From Perilla frutescens (Eukaryota; Streptophyta; Magnoliopsida; Lamiales; Lamiaceae): DNA of 64,000 bases. The stretch covers positions 57,180,170 through 57,244,169 of the forward strand of contig BRKX01000002.1 of assembly GCA_026008535.1 (NCBI GenBank), read 5' to 3'. A program made the translations under genes and the position numbers. The notes beneath the pieces were generated by a model. It was not told the DNA's origin and did not search any database. It worked only from the letters and a program-made list of their open reading frames with translations. Of the stretch, positions 56,370-64,000 are shown in pieces; positions within the stretch are counted from its first letter, which is position 1; each line of letters begins with the position of its first letter.

Positions 56370-59300
56370 ATGGCGTCGAGCACTGTGGATCAAGGGAAAG
56401 AGTCGATTCTTCAATTTGCTCCTTTTCAAAGTGCAGTGGACGAGGGTTTTTGGCACAGGTTATCATCTCTGAAGCTCAACAAGCTAGGAATTGACGAGTC
56501 TTCTATTCCTATCACAGGTACGATTTGTATTGCTTGAGGGCTACTTGCAAATTTATAGCACGTTTTGAATTGAATTATGATTTCCAGACTTCAAAATTGC
56601 ATCGAGATCTAGTTGGCAGACTTTAGCTGCATTGAGTCGTTATTAGTAGACTATAATTGCATTAACATTATCAGTTACTTTTAGGTATACTTTATACGCC
56701 TTTCTGGTTATGTTTAATGGAATGTTATTGTTGCTTTGCTGGTACTTCTTGTCTGATCCTTCTTTCAGTTCATCTTTGAGCATATACATGCTGGATATGG
56801 GGCCTCAAAATCAGCTAGCGTGTTAGTATTTTTCTCTGATATTCCTATAGTTTTGTAGCGTTCGAGCAATGTTGATCGGATTGTTGGTTCTTGGTAATCA
56901 AGTCTAGATTAAATATTATGGACATATGATGAAACAGAAAACATTTTAAGAGGATAATGTTATATTGGAATCCTTGTGCATTGGCTTGTTCCTAAAACTG
57001 CTGGTTTTTTCGTTTCTTAGCTACTCAATCCAAACACTACATGCTTTTACTGTTAAGCAGCTTTTGCTTAATCTATGTGTATATGTAAAACACTTATATA
57101 AATTTTTATTTTGCAAACGCTCTAGTATTTCAAACTAATTGACTTGCGGAGGCTAGGGAATGCATGCTGATTAACTTGAACCATGCAGAATTTTCCACTT
57201 CTGATCTCAATTCTCGTGGCAGGTTTTTATGCCCCTTCTTCGCATAGACAAGTATCCAATCATTTAACCCTTTTCACGGAATCATTACCTTCAGAGTCTA
57301 ATGAACAATCATTTAAGCCTGCAATAAGTCGTGGGAACAGGAACAGATGTCCTATCCCTGGTATTCTTTACAATACAAACACATTGGAGGGGTTCCAGGC
57401 TCTCAACAAACAAAGCCTACTCAAAACGGAAGCAAAAAAGGTTTTTTTCTGTCTCACGCATTATTTATTGGGGTTGAGCATCTACTGTTCTGCTTGAATT
57501 TGGATATGCTTTTGTTTCAATTTTTTGTGAAATGTCAGATATGGGAGGATATTCTTTCGGGCAAAGTTGAGGAGGACTGCAGCCTTCTTTCAAGATTCCT
57601 TATCATTTCATTTGCTGACTTGAAAAAATGGAGCTTTCATTATTGGTTTGCTTTCCCTGCATTGGTTCTTGACCCTCCAGCAACTGTGGTTAATCTTAAG
57701 CCGGCTACTCAGTGGTTTAGTGTGGAAGAGGTGCTTTAAATATCAACATTTGATGGTATTTCAGTTAACTTTTTTGGATGGTAAATTTGATTTAGACGAT
57801 AACGTTGTGTTTGTAGGCGGAATCTGTGACAGCTGCTTGTAATGATTGGCGCAATATGTGCTCAACAACAGGTGAAAGTCATCCTGAATGATTGTTGGTT
57901 AGTTTTCTTTACTTTCATTACATTCACAGCTAAAGGGTCAAGTCTTGTACAGATGTTCCTTTCTTCCTGGTAACCATTTCATCAAATTCTGCTGCAACTA
58001 ATAGGCATCTGGCTGAGTTTGAGGCCTGCCAAAGGGATGGTCATAAGGTTTGTCATGTGTAAATTGAAAGGAATATGTAATAAGATATATACTCAGACCC
58101 ACAAAACATGTACATAGTCAAATTGGAACTTTCTGCATGAAGGAAACTGGTTGACTAATCACCACTAGATAAGTGAATTACCTATCCTATTCCCTGCAGG
58201 TCCTATTTGGATTTTATGACCCTTGTCATCTTCCAAACAATCCTGGTTGGCCTCTTCGAAACTTCCTATGGTTTATTTTCAGAAGATGGAGTCTTCCGAC
58301 GATTCAGTTTTTCTGCTATCGTGAGAGTCGTGGTTTGGCTGATCTGGAATTATCTTTGGTGGGTGAAGCATCAATATCAAATTCACAAGGTAGATCTACC
58401 AGAATAGGGTACCACCTCTTTCTTGTTTAAGCAGTTTCAGTCTTGATGCATTCTCATATGAGTACCTTTATTTAGAACTGAGAAATCATCAGAACACGCC
58501 AAATGCTGTTGGTTGGGAACATAATAACAGAGGGAAAAAGGCGCCAAGGTCCATCAGTCTTGCCAAGACAATGGATCCAACTAGGTATTCTGCATAACCT
58601 ACTACATGACAATTCAGAACCTCATCATGGTGTCCAATTGTTAGTGTTTTACTCGGATCTTGGCAGGTTAGCCATTGAAGCTGCCGATTTGAACTTAAAG
58701 CTAATGAGATGGCGTCAGCTGCCGTCACTGAATCTGACTGTCTTGTCATCTACAAGATGCCTTCTTCTAGGTGCAGGTACACTTGGATGCCAGGTTGCTC
58801 GGATGCTTATGGTATGCGCTGCAGAATACTGTATATCACTCGATATTTGTGTTGACCTCAACTGTCTTTTATATTTCTACTAATTATCGCAGGCATGGGG
58901 TGTTCGGAAGATTACACTTGTTGATAGTGGTAGAGTTTCAATGTCTAATCCACTTCGACAGTCACTGTATACCTTGGATGATTGCCTGAATGGTGGTGAA
59001 TTTAAGGCCACAGCCGCTGTTAAAAGTTTAGCTAGAATATATCCAGCAGTGGTGAGTAGTAAATCTTTTCTCTTAAGCTCGTGATACTGATAACTTCACC
59101 TAAGGAAATGTTTTTTTATTATTTTTTTCACCATTTGTTGCACTACATATCTCAGGAAGCACAAGCTGTCGTAATGGCCATTCCAATGCCTGGGCATCCT
59201 GTTCTGAGCGAAGAAGAGAATAGTGTGCTTGAGGACTGCAAACACTTGCATAATTTGATAGATTCTCATGATGCAATTTTTTTGCTAACTGATACACGAG

Positions 59301-60481
59301 AAAGTAGGTGGCTTCCAACTCTTCTTTGTGCCAATGCCAACAAGGTTGATCCTCTTTCCTTTTCGTTCCTCAAGAATGATTTTCCCATAACTGCATTTAT
59401 CCTGAAATCGGCATCAGCTAAAATGCTGTAATACATTAGACATTGAATTATATTTGATTACCCATTTATGAACTTGTTTGCTTTAATTGTAGATCACCAT
59501 TACAGCTGCTCTCGGGTTTGATAGCTTCCTAGTTATGCGCCATGGAGCTGGTCCTTTTAGGTCCTCTCACGATATAAAAGCAGAAGCTGTAAATGATTTA
59601 GCTACTGAAATCGGAAGTGCCTCTCTCACAGACAACATTAGGGGGCAGAGATTGGGATGTTACTTTTGCAACGACGTTGTGGCTCCAGTTGATGTAAATA
59701 TCATTGAACCATCTGGTCTCGGTTATCAGCTATCCTCACCCACCCACCCACACATTATTTATTTTTTTCTTTATTATAATGAGAATTGAGAGCATTTGAA
59801 CTGTCCTGGTGTTTTTTTGCAGTCAACCAGCAATCGCACATTAGACCAGCAATGCACAGTTACACGTCCTGGACTTGCTCCTATTGCATCATCTCTCGCA
59901 GTTGAACTTGTTGTAGGAATTCTACATCATCCTTCTGGGTACGGCGATTTTGATATAAATCTAATCTAATAATGTGGATGAAGCTGGGTTCAGTGTTTAT
60001 TATCTGCAGAGTTGTTTTCTATGTTTTTCTTATTATTATTGTTTCTATATAAACAAAACCACTACAGGAATTCAGCGAAAGCTGAATTTGGTAACTCGAT
60101 AGATACTGGCAGCGATCAACCTCTCGGTATTCTACCCCATCAAATTCGAGGCTCTCTCTCACAGTTTTCTCAGATGACCCTCGTGGGTCATGCCTCTCCG
60201 AGCTGCACTGCTTGTAGCTCCACTGTAAGATGCTGCGCCCAATCTCGATGTCGAAGTCATTTCCCATTACTATGTAATTTGTTGTTAACAATGATATTAT
60301 TATGCAGGTGGTGTCGGAGTATGAGAAGAGAGGACTGGATTTCATACTCGAAGCCATCAACCATCCTACTTATCTGGAAGATATAACTGGCCTCACTGAA
60401 CTCATGAAGTCCGCTGCCTCCTTCGATGTGGATTGGGCTGATCAAACTGGCGAAGACGAGGATGATGAATTTCTACTCTGA
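56370..60481 (+). CDS. ATG7: Autophagy E1-like activating enzyme ATG7
   Basis: Fourteen exons: 56370-56517, 57223-57440, 57539-57730, 57817-57871, 57953-58047, 58200-58389, 58476-58584, 58667-58811, 58893-59051, 59156-59344, 59493-59693, 59823-59938, 60068-60224, 60308-60481 (715 aa; Arabidopsis ATG7 is about 700). ATG7 activates ATG8 and ATG12 with ATP and passes them to ATG3 and ATG10 for autophagosome growth. The N-terminal domain begins LQFAPFQSAVDEGFWHRL and includes FYDPCHLPNNPGWPLRN. The adenylation domain has the ATP loop GAGTLG (371-376), LVDSGRVSMSNPLRQSLY, and TDTRESRWLPTLL. The catalytic cysteine is C578 in QQCTVTRPGLAP. The C-terminal tail DEDDEFLL follows the ATG8-binding helices. 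Every junction is GT..AG and in frame; the gene looks intact. Confidence 0.96.
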
Positions 60482-61083
60482 GTTCTTAATTCTAAATACG
60501 GATACGGCTGCTTCTCATGTCCTGCTTTGTCGTGGTCAAATGAGATTATCTATTTTATCCTCCTCCATAAATATTTACTATTGCTATTATTATTTCAAAA
60601 ATCCAATATAAATATTAACATTTAAAACAAATATATATGAAGAAATGCTGTTTTATACAGAAGACACATTTATAAGCAATATTGTGTCTAAACTCAATTT
60701 AATTTTTAATGCCGTATGATGTATTGTAGTTAATATCATGTATTTATTAAAAAAATGAATTATCATCTATAAGTTAGATTTAGTAATACTAACTGCATAG
60801 AAATATAATAGTGGTAATAATTCGTGGAGATAATATGATAGGCAGGAAAATTGGCATCTACTATTTTTATATGACCTTATTATGGAATATATATATATAT
60901 ATCGAAATATTATTTGATGCAACTTGACATTGTATATACACTATAGATAAGTAATGTAAGAAATATCCATTTTTATCAACGGTGTTGTTAGCTATTAATA
61001 ATCTGTAGCACTATTGTATCGATGTAACACTCGTATATTTAATTTAATATATATTAATAAAATCACGATTATACCTTCACAAA
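60482..61083. other. Gene-free stretch between ATG7 and tRNA-Gly
   Basis: ATG7 3' untranslated region followed by A+T-rich DNA. No other feature was recognised. Confidence 0.5.
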
Positions 61084-61154
61084 GCACCAGTGGTCTAGTG
61101 GTAGAATAGTACCCTGCCACGGTACAGACCCGGGTTCGATTCCCGGCTGGTGCA
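61084..61154 (+). tRNA. tRNA-Gly(GCC): tRNA-Gly (anticodon GCC)
   Basis: 71-nt cloverleaf. The acceptor stem GCACCAG pairs perfectly with CTGGTGC; the discriminator is A. The anticodon stem-loop places GCC at 61116-61118. The T-arm is CCGGGTTCGATTCCCGG, with a good box B; box A is TGGTCTAGTGGTA. No intron. A T6 run at about 61162-61167 is a polymerase III terminator. CAA and A/T-rich sequence upstream suit a plant tRNA gene. Expected to be functional. Confidence 0.97.
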
Positions 61155-61394
61155 AGAGTAACATTTTTTGATAATGGCGGGATTCGGCCTTCGGGGGTCC
61201 CTTTTCCACTAAAAAAGAACTGATATTAAAGTGTTTTCAAATTCGACTGAAAACTGACTGTCTGCATTTATTTTATTTTCCTTCAAAAAAACATGACTTT
61301 AAAACAGAAACTCGACCCTTTTCTGTTCAATTCAAACCCAAAAAATACTCTGAAGTTAAAAGTCCCAGCTACCCCCACAAACAACGTCCTAGTT

Positions 61395-61996
61395 GGAACG
61401 AGCAGGCGCGTGCAAAATTGAACAAAACCCAAAAAATCAAATCGAGTTATTTGGTTTGGTCATTTTTTTAATTAATTTTGGTTTGATTTTGAATATTAAA
61501 ATCAAAACATAGTTTGGTTATGTTTTGGTTCAAGTAAAAAATATTTTGGTTAAAATCGAATCAATCAAAAATTATATATATACTATATTTATAATTTATG
61601 ATTTATAATTCTAATACTAATTATACCTAAATTAATAAATCTAAAAGGTATTATATACCTAAATAAATTAGTAATTCTAATATTTAGTTTCAATTTTCTA
61701 GTTTTAGAATTTTTCGAATATTTACTTATTTCATATATCGTTTGTTATCTATTGAATGTATGCTATTTTCTTTAGATAAAATTATTTTGAAAAAATAAAA
61801 ATAATCATTGAAAATTCGGTTAAGCCGAAAACCAAACCAAACTAATCAAAGAATTATGGTTTGATTTGGTTCAGTTATATATATATATATTATTTTGGTT
61901 GGTTCAGTTTGAATTTTTTTAAATAAAAATATTTGGTTTTGTGGTTTTAGCTCGGTTTTGCACCGAATCAACAATTTATACATCCCTAGGAACGAG
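61395..61996. mobile_element. hAT MITE, 586 bp, with perfect 8-bp TSD
   Basis: The element 61403-61988 is flanked by the identical octamer GGAACGAG (61395-61402, 61989-61996). The ends CAGGCGCGTGCAAAATTG and, inverted, TAGGGATGTATAAATTG are related inverted repeats. The interior repeats TTTGGTTTGGTT and its complement, so the strand can fold on itself. An 8-bp duplication and non-coding interior indicate a hAT-type MITE. Confidence 0.85.
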
Positions 61997-62039
61997 GAAA
62001 AAATGAGTGTCTTACAAAATGGTATAATTACAGCATTAT

Positions 62040-62058
62040 AAAAAGTTACACACACGCG

Positions 62059-62092
<34 letters not shown>
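62040..62092. repeat. Compound (AC)n(GC)n(TA)n microsatellite
   Basis: ACACACGCGCGCGC followed by about 14 TA dinucleotides. Confidence 0.85.
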
Positions 62093-62095
<3 letters not shown>

Positions 62096-62715
62096 AAATT
62101 GAAAAGAGGATGATGAACGAGATGGTTGCAAAGTTGCAAATATTTTTTGTGTATTTTAGTGAGACTACAAGCCACATATAAAACAACCCCCATATTCATG
62201 ATTTAAGGATATTGGTAATAACTACAAGAATTACATAAAAGTCAACACCTAACACGTCTTACCAACTTATCTGCAAAAAGTGACTAGTCTTGAGAGATGT
62301 GGAGCCATACTTCAATACTCCCCTCAAGTTGGATCAAGGGGGTTTCTTGAGCCAAGCTTGGGCAATAATCGTTCAAATTGAGTTGTAGGAAGAACTTTAG
62401 TAAAAATGTCAGCTAACTAATCACTTGATCGAACATAAGCATTTTTGTAGCAGCTTGAATTGGATTTGGTCTCTTATAAAATGATAGTCAACTTCAATAT
62501 ATTTAGTGCCCTCATGAAAAATTGGATTGGTTGCAATGTGCATTGCAGCTTGATTGTCATAGTGAAGAGTAACAGGAGAGCTGCAAGGAATTCCTAAGTC
62601 AGTAACCAGTGGTCGATTTTCTATCAATGGTCCAACCCAATCCGAATCACTATACCCTTTTAATTTGTGATGACCATTGCATTTCATGAGAATTACCACA
62701 GAGTTGGATCCTTTG
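62093..62715 (-). pseudogene. Ty1/copia retrotransposon tail: RNase H fragment, PPT and LTR
   Basis: On the minus strand, 62699-62421 encodes the copia RNase H end: KGYSDSDWVGPLIENRPLVT, then VTLHYDNQAAMHIATNPIFH, GTKYIEVDYHFIRDQIQ. The part normally between DSDW and TDLGIP is missing (internal deletion), so it is dead. It continues (frame-shifted) to TKVLPTTQFERLLPKLGS, then the polypurine tract GAGGGGAG (62318-62325), and an LTR-like sequence starting TATTGAAG at 62317 that runs to about 62093. The rest of the element upstream is absent. Confidence 0.82.
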
Positions 62716-64000
62716 AGGCCGTTTCAACTTAATTACACTTTAAGTTGCTCGTAAGAGAACGAGATCGCTAAAGCATGGTAAGTTGTCACAAGTCGTATTC
62801 TCAAGAAAGGCTCAACAGGGCAATGATTTTCGTATTTCAATTAAAATAAAAAGAAATTCCTAAACAAACTTAATCCAATATTTTGATAAGATTTATTAGC
62901 TAGGCAAATAAATATAAATCAAATCACGATAAATAATGTTTACTAAATAATTCACAATCAACGATAACGACTAATCAAGGCTTTGAAAGAATCTAGGGCA
63001 TTAGTTCATCTCCTCGGGTTAATCAATTATCAAGAGAACAATTCTCACACAATTAACAATTATGGATAATCAAACTTCATATAAGAATAAAATCATAGCT
63101 CTCGCATTCAGAAATTATTCCTCAACTTAATTGATTATCTAAATTATCGACTCTTAAATCACTCGTTTCTGAGGAGGTTCAATCTTATTCAACCACAAAC
63201 GCGCAACAAGATCTTCTCTCGAACTCACTCGTTGCACACAAAATTGGATGTTGATTAAGTACCCAATCACATACAAAATAATTAAACAAGAACGTGCAAT
63301 CACAATTCACTATCAATTAACAAACCCAATTTGATTCCCTAGCCCTAGATTAAGAAATTTAGTTCATCATAAAAGAAAATAAATTCAAACAATCAGATCT
63401 AAAATCCATCATCAATTTGATCCTCTAAGAGGGGAGAAAAAAAATCTTACAATTCTTAAGTGCAAAATTGGATTCTCTGCGATGAACAAATCCCAAAAAC
63501 AAAGTCAAAAATTGATCCTTGAACAAGAGTGAGTCTATTGTCTTCTTCTAGATCCCCAAAAAGAGTGAGTCTCTCCAAAAAATTATCCCATCCTTAGATC
63601 ATATTTAAAAACTGAAATAAAGTAACGGAAAAATAATTAAATGGGCCACTCCGCCGGTACTGAAAACACTGCCAGCACGGATTCTGAAAACTGGGCTCAT
63701 ATCATGAGTGCAGAGCTCTCCGCTGACGCGGAGAGTCGGCTCTGATAGCGGACCTGGGCACGGGAATCACTGCGGTCGCAGATATTGTTCACTTTTTCAT
63801 TTTTTTACCATTTTTTGCTCATTTTGTTCTCTTTTTCCTACACACATCACACCCCCGTGAAACTGACACAAAACACAAAATATAAGGTAAAAGAATAACA
63901 AATACCAATAAAGCGAAGAAGCACAACCCAAGAAAAATACGAAATAAATACACAAAAACTACGAAACAAAGACAACGCAATATGCGCTTAACAAGTTCAA
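62716..64000 (-). mobile_element. LTR-like repeat, copy 6, cut by window edge
   Basis: It has the same plan and orientation as copies 1 and 2: TCGTATTCTCAAGAAAGGC near the left, a long A+T-rich part with CTTACAATTCTTAAGTGCAA, a GC-rich centre (63645-63785) with CTCTCCGCTGACGCGGAGAG, and a right part rich in ACACAAAAACTACGAAAC-type words. It runs off the window, so its right end is unknown. No coding frame. Confidence 0.5.

Overview
The window is nuclear DNA of a flowering plant, very probably a eudicot. Its genes have many short introns with GT...AG borders, the intergenic DNA is very A+T-rich, and it carries plant-specific families (Dof, HIPP, DUF538, SCAR) and plant transposon superfamilies. 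I cannot name the species. No bacterial-type system (operon, CRISPR, phage) is present.

Seven protein-coding genes and one tRNA gene can be supported. They are a SCAR/WAVE actin regulator (+, 7161-10776); a Dof1.5/COG1-like transcription factor (+, 26021-26494); a DUF676/ROG1-type serine lipase (+, 32577-37547, 11 exons); a HIPP metal-binding isoprenylated protein (-, 37825-39734), convergent with the lipase; a DUF538 protein (+, 42055-42465); a small cysteine-rich protein like Arabidopsis At4g18593 (-, 43148-43610); the autophagy E1 enzyme ATG7 (+, 56370-60481, 14 exons); and tRNA-Gly(GCC) at 61084-61154. The exon models were built by hand from splice sites, reading frame and family knowledge. 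The genes do not form a pathway.

Most of the rest is mobile DNA, and its layering is the main interest. 1-6.1 kb: repeat arrays, a SINE with an internally multiplied body and a perfect 15-bp target duplication, and a foldback element. 12.2-14.1 kb: a 5'-truncated LINE with an RNase H domain. 14.2-23.3 kb: a transposon stack in which non-coding LTR-like repeats of about 1.4 kb are broken by a CACTA element, a PIF/Harbinger MITE and a Mutator-like element, each with a readable target duplication. 24.0-24.3 kb: a complete TRIM retrotransposon. 26.9-31.5 kb: MITEs and two long TIR elements sitting back to back in one TA array. 44.5-56.0 kb: a dead Harbinger transposon holding an LTR-like repeat that holds another, plus hAT and Harbinger derivatives. 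61.4-64 kb: a hAT MITE, a Copia tail and another LTR-like repeat.

I found no convincing new multi-gene system. The most unusual signals are the body-multiplied SINE, the LTR-like family whose copies each carry their own GC-rich self-complementary words, and the paired TA-array elements with internal word repeats.
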